A stretch of DNA of 64,000 nucleotides, from the NCBI GenBank assembly GCA_946965045.2, contig OX337240.1, forward strand, positions 1-64,000, written 5' to 3'. The notes under the pieces were generated by a model. That model saw only the letters and a list, made by a program, of their open reading frames with translations, was not told the origin of the DNA and searched no databases. The stretch comes from Epithemia pelagica. Taxonomy: Eukaryota > Bacillariophyta > Bacillariophyceae > Surirellales > Surirellaceae. This document shows, piece after piece, positions 19,677 through 30,194 of this stretch. Made by a program: the position numbers and the translations under genes. Numbering within the stretch: the first letter of the stretch is position 1; the number at the start of each line of letters is the position of its first letter.

Positions 19677-20480
19677 AACCCTACTAAAATCATATCTACG
19701 TAGACCACAGTAGCTTTTGTACGAAGCTATCGACAAAAAATGTAACCCAACCATGGGAATCTGCCGTTCTACCAAAAAAAGGAACAACTAAAATAGAAAA
19801 GTAATAGACCACAATCAACCATTATGTTCTATGTTTATGTGGCAAGACACTACGTGTGTTGGAAAATGCATCCATCCAGTTTATGTAGGGCAAATCCAAC
19901 CATTTTGTCGAGGGAGTTCAACTGTCTTCACATACATTGGCGGATTTGAGTTTCCCACTGCACTTTCCTGGTTCCCTGAAGGTGTCTGTGCTTCCTGTAC
20001 ATGAACTGTTGGGGTGCAGGAGGCTCAGACGCCGCATTTGACCCTGTATTGGTGTCGAATGCTGGTACGGTCTCAGAATTTTCCTCTGTGGTGATGGAGG
20101 CTTGTTTTGGCTGAATTCTCTCAATCTGATGCCTCAATCAGGCAAAGGACAACTGGCCATCATCACTAGGGATAATAACACTCATCAGGTTGATTGTCTT
20201 CTGTTTTATCCCCTCCAAACACTCAGTTTAGAAAATCACCATCGCTCCAACATGGATGAATTCTGTTTTTGATACTGTATCGTCACTACTCATCAAAATT
20301 AAAGCATGAGAATATCATGGGGTATGTTTTCAAGTATGGAGATTACGAATCTGAACTTTAAAACCACTTAGGAGTACATGATTGATTTGCTATTCTTCTT
20401 TTGAAAGTGGTAAGTCTACTTTAATAGCTGAGGGTGGACGAGGAGGAGCTAGGGTGTGAGGAGTGGCAAGACTCCGAGAA

Positions 20481-20566
20481 GGGCAATAGCGACGAGGAGT
20501 GGACTGCCCCTGTGAGATCCGCATAAGCGGATCGAGGGGGCAGTCCACGACGAGAAGCTATTGCCC
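20481..20566. repeat. Segmented 86 bp hairpin inside GACGAGGAG-rich DNA
   Basis: Three stem blocks pair in register: GGGCAATAGC (20481) with GCTATTGCCC (20557), GTGGACTGCCCC (20499) with GGGGCAGTCCAC (20537), and GATCCGC with GCGGATC around an ATAA loop. The surrounding 20,430-20,660 is a degenerate GACGAGGAG minisatellite. Confidence 0.85.
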
Positions 20567-20708
20567 GACGAGGAGTTAAGCCACGAGGAGCGCCCTGCGA
20601 CGAGGAGTCCCCCGGGGCTATTAGAGTATGTTAGCTTCCTTTGTCACGAGGAGTCGTGCCAGCGCACCTTTGGTAATTTTCGTCTTCCTAAGTGATCGGT
20701 TCTCTGAA

Positions 20709-20869
20709 TGGATACTTAGTAGTCGTGAGCCTAATTACTTTTATACAATTGAGCGTGCCCTACTTTCGATAGGGCACTAGGTAATCTTAATTGCTTTTAA
20801 ATAACTGCGTCACCTAAGTGACCTCATCCGATTTTATCGGATGATTTAAAACGCTTAATGTCTAAGTAT
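20709..20869. repeat. Cluster of small hairpins enclosed by a 9 bp inverted repeat
   Basis: GATACTTAG/CTAAGTATC encloses GTGCCCTA-loop-TAGGGCAC (about 20754-20776), GTCAC-CTAA-GTGAC and CATCCGAT-loop-ATCGGATG. This is a likely structured core of the non-autonomous element. Confidence 0.7.
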
Positions 20870-21040
20870 CATTTGTCTCACAATTATTGGATGCCAATCA
20901 AACTCCGAGGCGTGCTTTTTGCATAAATAGTGTGACAGAATACTTAGATCTTCCATCCCCCACTCCTCTCGCGACCCGACCACGAGCGACACAAGACAAC
21001 ACGTAACACAGCAGCATGCACCAACACAATGGGAACTCCT

Positions 21041-21253
21041 TGCCATACCCATGCATAATGGTAGGACGTAAAAATTATGATCTTTAGGAATTACACTAGG
21101 AAAGTGAGCGATGGCCAGAGAAGCCATCTGCACACGGGACAAGGACGGACTGAATTCCGAGAACGTCGGTGTCAAAGATGTCACAGATTCAACTAGGGAC
21201 CTATCGAGTCATGTTTACGTGGAGTCGTGGCGGGACAGAGTCCGGGTACCGCA
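21041..21253 (-). repeat. Gypsy 3' LTR
   Basis: 213 bp, same sequence as 26545-26757. In element orientation it follows the polypurine tract. Confidence 0.95.
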
Positions 21254-21267
21254 CTCTACCTCTCCCT
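21254..21267 (-). other. Gypsy polypurine tract
   Basis: On the minus strand this reads AGGGAGAGGTAGAG directly upstream of the LTR start TGCGG, where plus-strand DNA synthesis would be primed. Confidence 0.7.
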
Positions 21268-21340
21268 GGTCGGACCTAGGAAGTTCGAGCGGGCCATGGG
21301 AAAGCTTGATGGCCAGAGGCCAACGGCAGTAAAACCCATG

Positions 21341-24300
21341 TCACACACGGTAAGGGATGAGACGCCTGATATTGATGCGCTCGGTAACGTGGGGACCACG
21401 TTGAATGGTCACGGTGCCATTGGAATGGACACGCGTGATCGTGAAAGGATTGGGACTGGTACGAAGTGCCAATTTGTCCGGATTGGTAGCGCGGATAAGC
21501 ACGCGATCTCCAATTTTGTAGTCATGAAAGACGCGAGAGCGATTTGCGAGTCGAGCTCGTTCGTCAACGATGATTTGGCGTTTTTGACGAATCAATTCCA
21601 TGTCCGCAAGGATGGGAATGTCGAACAGCATGTCGCGGTGGAACGCAAGACTGCCGGGAGAATGTTTGAGGCTGCCGTGTATGGCAGTGCGTGCAGAGTA
21701 TGCAGCGGTTTGCAGAGCAGTGTCGACCATAAGAGCGGCCTGTTCAATGTTTTGCGGCGGCTCGTAGTTAACGATAGCGCGTAATGAATTGCCGATTGTC
21801 AGATGAAGACGTTCACATAGGGCATTGGATTGTGGATTTTTGACCGTTAGGGGCACTGGCTTGATGCCATGATTGCGAAGCACTTGCGTAAACGCATGGC
21901 CGATGAACTCGCCGCCTTGATCGAAAAGGCAACGAACAGGGCGAGGATAGCGTGAAAGCCATGAATTCTCGAGTTGGAGACCAACATGTCGAGCGGTTTT
22001 GTCGTATATGCGGATAATCTCGCAAAAATTGGTGACAGTGTCAATGACCGTCAGAGCTTGAAAGGTTAGGGCCATGCCATGGACTTTGACTGTCCAGGGG
22101 CCGATAAGATCGACGGCAATGTCGGACCAGGGATTACCACGGACCTCACGAGGAGGCAATTCTCCGTAATGTCGATGAACGATCTTAGACCGTTGACAGG
22201 TCGGACAGCTGGAAACAGCTTGATCGCAGTAGAGTCCCAATTGGGGATGCGTCATGTGCATGGCGATAGTATCGCGGAGTCGCGTGGAACCGGCGTGGTT
22301 AAGCACGAGATGATACCAGTTGACTGTATGTGCGAGAAGCGAGTCGGGAATGCGAATGCGCCAGAGGGCATTAACCGATTGTCGATAACAGACAAGGTTG
22401 TATTGTGGATTTTCCGTAGGAAAGGGTTGCAAATGATAATAGTCAGGTTTGGATTGGACCAACGCCATTAAGGCGGCATCGTTTTGTTGATGCTGAGATA
22501 TCGTAGCATAGTCAACCGGTAGGGGTTGGTTGGCCGTAATGGCGGGATGATTAAGATACACATCGATCAACTCTTCGTCCATGAAAATAGGGGATTCATG
22601 AGAATCCGCGTCACGAGACGCTAAGCGGGGGTCATCATTAGGCGCACGAGGAACCTGAAACACGGAGTGTTTGCCGCTACGATCGAAAAGGGATCGGGGT
22701 CCAGACGAGGGACCGTCGGAAGGGACCTTGGAAGGGACACTCTTCTCCTCCTCTTCTGAAAGAGGGAGACGCGACAACGCGTCGGCGATGACGTTATCCT
22801 GGCCAGGAATATAATGAAAGATGGGATTGTATTCTTCGAGAAAGAGACGCCAACGAAGGACTCGTTGGGAGTTGAGAGTGGAATAAGTGAGATTTTTGTG
22901 ATCGGTATGAAGGTGCAAGGCGGCACAGCCAAGCAACATAGAGCGGAACTCCTTGAGGGTTTCGACGATGGAGAGTAACTCCTTTTCCATAGTGGTGTAA
23001 TTCCGCTGAGCGGGGTTGAGCTTGCGTGAGAAATACGCGACAGGGATGTTTTCCTGCATGATAACAGCGCCGAGCTGATAGTCAGACGCGTCCACAAAGA
23101 CGTGGAAAGGAATGTTGTGATCGGGATAGCGGATAAACGCATCATGCGCAAGCATGGCTTTGACGTTTTCAAAGGCTTTCTGACATTGCGGGGACCATTC
23201 AAAGGTTTTCTTGCCGGTCAAGGCTGTGAGCGGAGCTAAGTGATGGGATCGCTGAGGATACATGTGACGATAGAAATTAACCATGCCAATGAAGGAACGT
23301 AGTTCTTTCATGGTGCGAGGAGGCGATAAGGTCAGAATCGCGGAAATCTTTTTCTTCCATGGTCGTAGACCTGTAGGCGTGAGCCAATGGCCAAGGAAGT
23401 CGGTTTCCTGCACGGCCCATTCACATTTGTGAGGAGTGATAGAGAAGTTCTTGTCTTGAAGACGTTGAAGGACTTTGTTGAGAATCTCGACATGTTCTTC
23501 CCAACTGTCGGAAAAGACGCCGATATCGTCGATGTAGACCTCGACGTGATCGCGAAAGTCAGCGAGGACTTCTTCCATGAGCTCCTGACAGAAGTCTGGG
23601 GATTGCTTAACTCCCATAGGGAGACGACGATAGCGAAATTTGCCAAAAGGCGTAGTGATAACGCAAAGATTGCTGGAAAACTCGTCGAGTTTGAAAGTGT
23701 GAAAACACATAGAGATGTCAAGTTTTGTGAAATACTTGTAGCCTTTGCGTCGTCGAAGGATATCTTCGATCCTTGGAAAGGGATAGACGCGGCGATACAT
23801 TTGCGCATTAAGCGAACGAAAGTCCGAGATCATTCGGATTCGTCCATCCTTTTTAGGAATGGCGAAATGAGGAGCGGCCCACTCAGTGGAACCAACTCGT
23901 TCGAGAATGCCGATATCGACAAACCGAAACAATTCCTTTTTAAAGGTGTCATGGATATTGCGAGGGACCGCATAATGACGATGATGAGCCGGTTTGGCAT
24001 CGGGCATGAGATCGAGATGCAACTCTTTGTCCGGATAGGCACGCAGGACGCCGTCAAAGATGCGCCCGCATTTCAGCCACACACCAAGAAGATCTTGTTG
24101 TTGTGAGGGCGTCAGATGAGTCTGTTGAGCAAGAAGCTCATCGAGATCTGCCTGTTTGTAATTTGAATCAAGCAGGTAATCGTCACCGAGGACGTCATCA
24201 TCTGCGAAGAGATCGATGAAATGTGAGACGAACTCATGTTCAGTCGCGAATGACTCGCGGTCGCGCATAGCGACTTCAATGGAGTCCCACGAGGAGATTC

Positions 24301-26410
24301 CTCGTTCGAAATCAAGAAGGACGCCCAGACGGCGAAGCAAATCGCGACCGATGATGATATCATAGCGACTGTTGGGAGCATCATAGATATCGACCCATAA
24401 GGGATAGGTTACGTGTTTGGTTCGTGAGAACTCTGGAAGAACAATGTCTTCCAGGAGGATTTCGGACACACCGGAACGAGTTCCCATGGTCGTGTTCACG
24501 GAACGGTCGGTAGACCGCGGTATCATGCCTGGTTGAAGGCAACGTGAATGAAGAATCGTCTTGTCAGCGCCTGAGTCGAGCAGGGCACGCAAGGGAAGCG
24601 TATTTTCAACACCGCCAATATGGCGAGCCATGACGATGGTGAGTGGAACGCATTCAGGCCGAGAAGGCGAATCGAACGAAGGAACATCACTAGATGAAGG
24701 AAATTGGGAGTAGAACTCATCATAAGACTCTAGGTTATCCAAGTAACCGTTATTGGGATCAATCACCTCGCTTATAAAAGCGTCATCACGACATAGAGAC
24801 GCGGGCGTAAGCAGCGAGACCTCCTTCAGTGGACAGGTCGTAGATGTGGGAAATGTCAATTCCGCGCCCATAGATTTTATTGAGCTGGTCGATGACCTTG
24901 TTGATGGGTGCATCGGGATGGATTGCGCTGCCGGCATAGCCGTTGGCGGGCCAGTTTGGATCTGACATTGCTGCGAGAACAAATTGCCCAGGTGATGAGT
25001 CGGATCGTCAGGAGACGATGAAAAGGAAGATGAAAGGTGAGACGTACCGGGGACCGTCTTCTCAGGATTGCGAAGATCGCTCCACTGCTGGATTCCCTCA
25101 GCATCGACAGGAATGGTAGGAACGCATCCTGGAGGAGGAGCTACGGCAGGAGGATTGGCAGGAACGGCATTCCATCCATTACCGGCACCAGCAGAGTCAG
25201 AGGCGTGTTGATCACTGCCACGACCTGGGGCAGAAGGACGAGAGCCCCAAGTGGCACGCAGAGGAACGGAAGAGCCACCACGTGGGTTGTTATTGCCATT
25301 GGAGGAACCACCACTTTGAGGAGGATTGGTTCCGGCGTTGCCGCCACTGGTAGAACGGTTAGAACGTTGAACCATGACGTCAAAAAGGCTTTGATTGAAA
25401 TTGCGACCCGTAGGATTATAAATGCAATCAGCCCAAGAATGGTTGCGATGAGATTCCATCGTGGTCCGATACGGACAGGGATCGGAGTTGCCATCGGAGG
25501 CGCCACGATTGTCTCCGGAGGAGGCATTACGGTCGGAGGAGCCAAGGCGATTTCCTCCACGTGAGGAGTCACGACTGCCACCGCGGAGTCCACCACGAGA
25601 GTGGCGAGAGCGCACGCGACGATCGCGATTGCCGCTGTTGTTGGAGTCGCGGGGACGAGAGCGGTCTTGACGAGACTGCGAACGATTTTGTTGTTGCTCA
25701 CGTAGGAGGGCCTTTTGCTTGGAGGCGCGCTGGTATCCACGCATGGCTTGTAAGAGGGCATCCGTGTCAAAGTGATTGACAATGTCCGGCACCAAAGGAT
25801 TGGCTTGTTGAAATTCCGTGCGCCATGTAGTCGGCGAGCCTTGGTAAAAGGCTTGTTTGATTTCGTCTTCCGTGAGGGGGACGATTGCAGCGTCAGAGCT
25901 GAGGTACTTGAGACCATTAGAGAACTTGCGTAGAGACTGCAAATGCGAATCCACAGTCATGTCCGAGGGCTTTCGAGGCCCGGAAAGAAGGAAGGTGCGG
26001 AAAGCACTAACTTCACTGACAAGGACAAGGGGGGCGAAGACCGCAGCAATCAAACCTTGGAAACAGGCTTTATCGAGATTGGTGCCTGGAGGCAAACCGT
26101 TGTAGGCTTCGAGAAAAGGATCAGCGATAACGCTGGTGACCGAGCGAGGAAAATACTCGCAACAAGCGGCGAAGGGGTCCGGATGACCGGAGATGCGAAT
26201 CTTGTCCACGAAGTGGAGGACCCAAAGAAAGAGATCGCAAGGATCTTCATCCGTCGACTCCCGAAAGGGGAGGAGGTTAGCGTAATACTTGTCGTCGTCA
26301 TCTTTGAGCTTGAGCAAAGAGAAGGAATCGGAGGACAGAGCCTCATCAACGCGACGTTGGAAGCGGAGTGCATCGACAAGGGTAATGAACCCATTAGTGT
26401 TGTCTGCCAT
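21341..26410 (-). CDS. Gypsy Gag-Pol polyprotein
   Basis: About 1,689 residues from the ATG at 26410 (the frame is open slightly further but without ATG). Gag comes first, followed by an Arg/Ser/Gly/Asn-rich linker with a Cys/His cluster (CPYRTTMESHRNHSWADC). The aspartic protease motif LLDSGADKT lies near residue 612. Reverse transcriptase contains the catalytic YIDD near residue 957. RNase H begins with FVDASDYQLGAV. Integrase has an HHCC zinc module (NHAG...SCPTCQ) and a D,D,E core in IAVDLIGPW, FDQGGEFIG and CERLHL. Gag and pol are in one frame with no shift. All catalytic residues I can check are present, so the element may be active. Confidence 0.95.
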   Translation of the reverse strand: MADNTNGFITLVDALRFQRRVDEALSSDSFSLLKLKDDDDKYYANLLPFRESTDEDPCDLFLWVLHFVDKIRISGHPDPFAACCEYFPRSVTSVIADPFLEAYNGLPPGTNLDKACFQGLIAAVFAPLVLVSEVSAFRTFLLSGPRKPSDMTVDSHLQSLRKFSNGLKYLSSDAAIVPLTEDEIKQAFYQGSPTTWRTEFQQANPLVPDIVNHFDTDALLQAMRGYQRASKQKALLREQQQNRSQSRQDRSRPRDSNNSGNRDRRVRSRHSRGGLRGGSRDSSRGGNRLGSSDRNASSGDNRGASDGNSDPCPYRTTMESHRNHSWADCIYNPTGRNFNQSLFDVMVQRSNRSTSGGNAGTNPPQSGGSSNGNNNPRGGSSVPLRATWGSRPSAPGRGSDQHASDSAGAGNGWNAVPANPPAVAPPPGCVPTIPVDAEGIQQWSDLRNPEKTVPGTSHLSSSFSSSPDDPTHHLGNLFSQQCQIQTGPPTAMPAAQSIPMHPSTRSSTSSIKSMGAELTFPTSTTCPLKEVSLLTPASLCRDDAFISEVIDPNNGYLDNLESYDEFYSQFPSSSDVPSFDSPSRPECVPLTIVMARHIGGVENTLPLRALLDSGADKTILHSRCLQPGMIPRSTDRSVNTTMGTRSGVSEILLEDIVLPEFSRTKHVTYPLWVDIYDAPNSRYDIIIGRDLLRRLGVLLDFERGISSWDSIEVAMRDRESFATEHEFVSHFIDLFADDDVLGDDYLLDSNYKQADLDELLAQQTHLTPSQQQDLLGVWLKCGRIFDGVLRAYPDKELHLDLMPDAKPAHHRHYAVPRNIHDTFKKELFRFVDIGILERVGSTEWAAPHFAIPKKDGRIRMISDFRSLNAQMYRRVYPFPRIEDILRRRKGYKYFTKLDISMCFHTFKLDEFSSNLCVITTPFGKFRYRRLPMGVKQSPDFCQELMEEVLADFRDHVEVYIDDIGVFSDSWEEHVEILNKVLQRLQDKNFSITPHKCEWAVQETDFLGHWLTPTGLRPWKKKISAILTLSPPRTMKELRSFIGMVNFYRHMYPQRSHHLAPLTALTGKKTFEWSPQCQKAFENVKAMLAHDAFIRYPDHNIPFHVFVDASDYQLGAVIMQENIPVAYFSRKLNPAQRNYTTMEKELLSIVETLKEFRSMLLGCAALHLHTDHKNLTYSTLNSQRVLRWRLFLEEYNPIFHYIPGQDNVIADALSRLPLSEEEEKSVPSKVPSDGPSSGPRSLFDRSGKHSVFQVPRAPNDDPRLASRDADSHESPIFMDEELIDVYLNHPAITANQPLPVDYATISQHQQNDAALMALVQSKPDYYHLQPFPTENPQYNLVCYRQSVNALWRIRIPDSLLAHTVNWYHLVLNHAGSTRLRDTIAMHMTHPQLGLYCDQAVSSCPTCQRSKIVHRHYGELPPREVRGNPWSDIAVDLIGPWTVKVHGMALTFQALTVIDTVTNFCEIIRIYDKTARHVGLQLENSWLSRYPRPVRCLFDQGGEFIGHAFTQVLRNHGIKPVPLTVKNPQSNALCERLHLTIGNSLRAIVNYEPPQNIEQAALMVDTALQTAAYSARTAIHGSLKHSPGSLAFHRDMLFDIPILADMELIRQKRQIIVDERARLANRSRVFHDYKIGDRVLIRATNPDKLALRTSPNPFTITRVHSNGTVTIQRGPHVTERINIRRLIPYRV

Positions 26411-26544
26411 GATGGAGAGATGCAATGGTGAGAAAAGGAAAGGAAAGGAATCAAAGGACGGGCAAAAGGAATTGCACAAACGTCGGCCGCCGGAGGCGTG
26501 TTATGGTGAAGAAGGAAAAAGGGCGTTGAGGAATCTGATCAGAG

Positions 26545-26757
26545 TGCCATACCCATGCATAATGGTAGGACGTAAAAATTATGATCTTTAGGAATTACAC
26601 TAGGAAAGTGAGCGATGGCCAGAGAAGCCATCTGCACACGGGACAAGGACGGACTGAATTCCGAGAACGTCGGTGTCAAAGATGTCACAGATTCAACTAG
26701 GGACCTATCGAGTCATGTTTACGTGGAGTCGTGGCGGGACAGAGTCCGGGTACCGCA
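26545..26757 (-). repeat. Gypsy 5' LTR
   Basis: 213 bp promoter-side LTR in element orientation. The leader after it begins CTCTGATCAGATTCC. I could not match it to a tRNA 3' end by eye. Confidence 0.95.
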
Positions 26758-26887
26758 CTCCTACACAACACTAGAATAAAAAATCGAAGTACAGTAATTT
26801 TTGGGGCTTAGGTAGTGGGAGTGTGGGGAGTGACTTACTCCTCAGTGAGTGCTCAGTGAGTGGGGAGGGGTAGGACGACGAGTGATA

Positions 26888-26942
26888 AAGGTAGCCTCAT
26901 ATGAGGATTTGTCCTCTTATGAGGACCGGGGTAGAATAGACA
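26888..26942 (-). repeat. Right terminal repeat of the CTAG element
   Basis: Reverse complement of the left end, with the palindrome arms altered (CCTCATATGAGG and CCTCTTATGAGG), ending GGGGTAGAATAGACA before CTAG. Confidence 0.88.
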
Positions 26943-26946
26943 CTAG

Positions 26947-27997
26947 CAACAGCCACAGCAGCGACAAGGACCAGCACCACGAGGGATCTTCGTCGTCTTC
27001 TTCCTTGACCAGTACGGTTTCCTTCTGGACCATTGTGTTTTGGCTGTGCATGGTACTGGGAAGTGTCTTTGTGTGTCTCTTGATTGCTGTGGTCCTTTAT
27101 GATTCGTGCGATTCCCACCGCCTTGCTTGGTGCTGCTTGTTTCGAACCAATGACGACGAACCGGACGACAGCAGCAATGACAAACGGCCCACACAACAGG
27201 ACCCCGCCCAGGTGAAACGTCAAATCGAGTGGTTGCTACAATCGGTCGTGCTGCGAGAGACAACCTACACGGTCCGTCCTTCCGATCTGGTTGTGCCGTT
27301 GGAGGAGGAGGAGCATGACAGTCCAAGCAGCAACAGCAGCAGCAGCAGTACAAACCAAACGACCAAGGACCATGACGACGACGACAACGACGAGATCCAT
27401 CCTACTAGGAATACGAGTCGTTGGAACCTAGAACAAGGGCAAGAATCCTCCATACCACTGGCAGAAAAAGAAGAAGACGCAACAGCAACGCCACCACAAC
27501 CAGTATGCACAGTAGTGGAAACCACCGAATCCAGCACTCCCTCCCATCCAAAGGACGACTTGGAAACAAACACGAGCACCACCTCTCTGCTACGATTGCC
27601 CCTGCCCACTTCTTCACCACCACCACAGCCAGTCTTTATCCAAGAGAACAAGGCAACTTGCAACCAACGAGGACGTACACTCCCTCCTTGTGACAGTGCT
27701 GCTACTTGTAGCCCCGAGTCCTCTAGTATCACTCCTACCAATGTGAATGAAGACAAGACCAGGACGAGTCGATGTGTTCCCAATCTCTGCGCCATTTGTC
27801 TCAATTCCTTTGCCGTGGGAGAACAAGTGTCATGGTCGCCCTTCTTTTCGTCTTCTTGTTCTTTGAGTGTGGAGAAGCTTGATCCATGCGCCCGCAAGAG
27901 TCGAACAACTGGCCAACGTCAAGCCACTCCACGGACCACTAGCACCATAAAGGGAGGATGTTCTCATGTCTTTCATACGTCCTGTCTGGTGGAGTAA
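26947..27997 (+). pseudogene. 3' part of split membrane RING-H2 gene, RING finger incomplete
   Basis: An open frame running from 26849, the first part of which is transposon sequence, to 27997. It encodes a Ser/His-rich lumenal stretch, a membrane helix (SFWTIVFWLCMVLGSVFVCLL), a long acidic disordered region and LCAICLNSF...GCSHVFHTSC. These supply the first two Cys, then Cys-His-His-Cys of a RING-H2, but the frame stops at CLVE before the final CPxC pair. GTAAGC at 27994 could be a splice donor for a lost last exon, yet the next DNA belongs to the opposing dehydrogenase and I find no CPxC-coding exon nearby. Together with 19535-19617 this is a disrupted E3-ligase-like gene, probably a pseudogene. 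Confidence 0.72.
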
Positions 27998-27999
27998 GC

Positions 28000-29005
28000 C
28001 CAAGTGTGTTTTCAAAAACACGTCGTGGACGACAATGCATCTCCAAGGCCTTGCGCAAATTGTCGGCCGTCAGCTCCAGGCGGTTGGTTTGACGGCTGGG
28101 CAAGGTTCCATCCTCCAACAACGTTGCAAGTTGGGTCAAGATATCATGTTGTCGCTCCGACTGAACATGAGGGCGGCCGAAAAGTTGACCGACTTCCAAA
28201 AGAGTTGAAACAAATCGACCGTGGCCGAGGGCCAAATACTACAAATGCCTCCAAAGGGTTTGATGAGACCGACAAAATCGGTAAATAGATCTTCCGTCAA
28301 GTCCACTGTATGCAAAATATAGTCGACTGCTTTAATTCCAAGCTCCTCTTGGATTTGAGTTGTCAAGTTTTGACGGTGATTAATGACATGATGTGCTCCC
28401 ATTTGAAGGACATAGTCTCGAGATTCATCGCGGGATGCTGTGGCAATCACAGTGAGACCCAAGACTTTGGAGGCAAGAGCAATGGCTGCTGTGGCCACAC
28501 CACCGGCTCCTCCGGTAATGAGAATGGTTTTTCCCGCATTGTCTTGCTTGTGGGGCGATACCTTGAGTTGATCGTAAATGGCTTCCCAAGCGGTCAAGGA
28601 GGTGAGAGGTTCCGAGGCAGCTTGACTCCAGGATAGATTGGCTGGCTTGGGGCCCACGAAATGTTCGTCGACCAACAAATATTCCGCAAATGCACCTGAC
28701 CGGAAAAAGTCACCGGCAAACATGACCTCATCACCTACTTGGAACAAGGAAGATTCCTCTCCAACTTGTTCGACAATTCCAGCGGCATCCCACCCCACGA
28801 CGAGGGGTTCGGTGCCTTCAAAGGGTTCAGTATCTTTTCCGAGATTTCCCAATCGTTTATAATCAATGGGATTGGTTGCTACCGCTTTGACGCGGATGAG
28901 GAGATCATGTCCTGTCGGCGAAGAGGGCTTGTCCATTTCGACTTGCTGGAGTGCAGACAAGTCTCCCACTGCTTTGTATTCGGTAACGGCAAAAGCTTTC
29001 ATCAT
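28000..29005 (-). pseudogene. Zinc-type alcohol dehydrogenase (MDR family), frameshifted near its 3' end
   Basis: From the ATG at 29005 the frame gives 289 residues of a medium-chain dehydrogenase/reductase of the quinone-oxidoreductase-like type. The N-terminal GroES-like domain includes GWDAAGIVEQVG and FQVGDEVMFAG. The NADPH-binding domain carries ILITGGAGGVATAAI. It stops at 28136 right after ALMFSRSDNM. The missing C-terminus is encoded in another phase on the same strand (QHDILTQLATLLEDGTL, then LTADNLRKA), down to about 28000. An indel at about 28140-28175 therefore breaks the gene. It is tail-to-tail with the truncated RING gene. Confidence 0.8.
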
Positions 29006-30194
29006 GTTTTGTGGTGTTTGGTTTGTGTATGATTTTGGTTGTTGGTTTGTAGGATTTTGGTTTTATGAGAGCACAACTGATCCAAAAGAAAAGAGAAACG
29101 CAGTGTTTCTGGCATGAATTCGGAAGACAATTCTCATATAAATTTCCAGAGTCTACTCTACTACTCGAAGTGGGTGGATCGAATTCGGAAGACGAAATGC
29201 ACTGATTTTTCTATAGTGTACAGTCTTGGACGTCACACTCACACCCACTGAACTCGAAAGAGAACTTGCATACAATTTCTCAGAGTGTACACTGCAACGA
29301 TGATGAACTCGGAAGCACATACACTAATATTCGCTATCGGAATCGGTCCAGCCCGAGCAGCTTTCTCACAATGGGCGGACAACGCATTTTCCAACGACGC
29401 GGCACGAAACCAAATCATCGAATCAAGTCTGAAGTCAGAGCAGAGGTTGAAGCAGACTGTTTGACGGCGGTCAGGTTTGTCTGATTTTGGTGGATGGATG
29501 CCACCAAGGTTTACGAAAGTATGGGATCCTCCATTGTGGCACTTGGATAGCTCTCTCGAGTGGCCTTCACCTCCAGTTTCGTTGTCTCTGACTGGAAATG
29601 CGATACTATCTGGATCTATTCTGGAGGGGATGGTCGGAGCTCAGGGACCGCGTGCAACGACGAGGATTTTCATCGAAGCGCTTGTTGCGTTGTTTCGTGA
29701 AGGTGCGTGCGAAGCATATTTCTTTTGCGCCTTGATGCGACAGCGACATTTATATTGGACATGACCAAAGCATTTGAAAGCACCGAAAGCAAGTTCCCCG
29801 TTGTCCGAACATGTCAAATCAAGGCAACGGATGGTTCATTTCCAACGGCGCACTGTCGATTTGTTGACGCCTCTCGACTACCCATCCGTCTGTGACTCTC
29901 CAAACAGCCTCTACCAGCTGCAATGAGGCTGTGCAAACCACGGCTGGTTGCATGTGGAATTTTTCACACGAGTTATCGACCACAACAAAAAGGAGAGGAG
30001 TGAAATGAGGGACTTTCATGACAGACGTTCGGAGAAACTTTCAAAAATTAGACTGACATTCGGACAGACCATCCAGTGACCGTCGATGTCTCCATTACTC
30101 TTCCATATTGACTCTTCTTAAAGAAAATGACCCTAGCTGTCTTGTCAATGCCACTTCATCTGCGTTCCTCAGTTTAACCCTATCCCTAAAAACG
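29006..30194. other. Intergenic, no gene supported
   Basis: AT-richer DNA with short scattered repeats such as GAATTCGGAAGACRA (29114 and 29172). A 95-residue + frame at 29477-29764 has no recognisable content and is not called. Confidence 0.45.

Larger units (their letters stand above)
21041..26757 (-). mobile_element. Ty3/Gypsy LTR retrotransposon, apparently complete
   Basis: 5,717 bp with 213 bp LTRs that I read as identical, TG...CA ends and a perfect 5 bp target duplication CTCCT (21036-21040, 26758-26762). A single long gag-pol frame reads on the minus strand. A purine-rich tract ending GGGAGAGGTAGAG (minus-strand sense) sits just before the 3' LTR. The pol order is protease, RT, RNase H, integrase, which defines Ty3/Gypsy. 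Identical LTRs and an intact ORF indicate a very recent insertion. Confidence 0.96.
19618..26942. mobile_element. TIR element with CTAG target duplication, hosting a Gypsy element
   Basis: Bounded by perfect 17 bp inverted repeats TGTCTATTCTACCCCGG, extended to about 55 bp with gaps, and flanked by CTAG on both sides (19614-19617, 26943-26946). Without the nested retrotransposon it is about 1.6 kb with no transposase ORF, so it is non-autonomous. Its interior is dense in palindromes. A TA duplication (with TIRs starting GTGTC) is an equally valid reading of the borders and would point to the Tc1/mariner group. The superfamily is not settled. Confidence 0.8.

Noticed and set aside
29477-29764. 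95-codon + frame as a gene
   Set aside because: No domain, no good start context, no signal peptide and no neighbour linkage.
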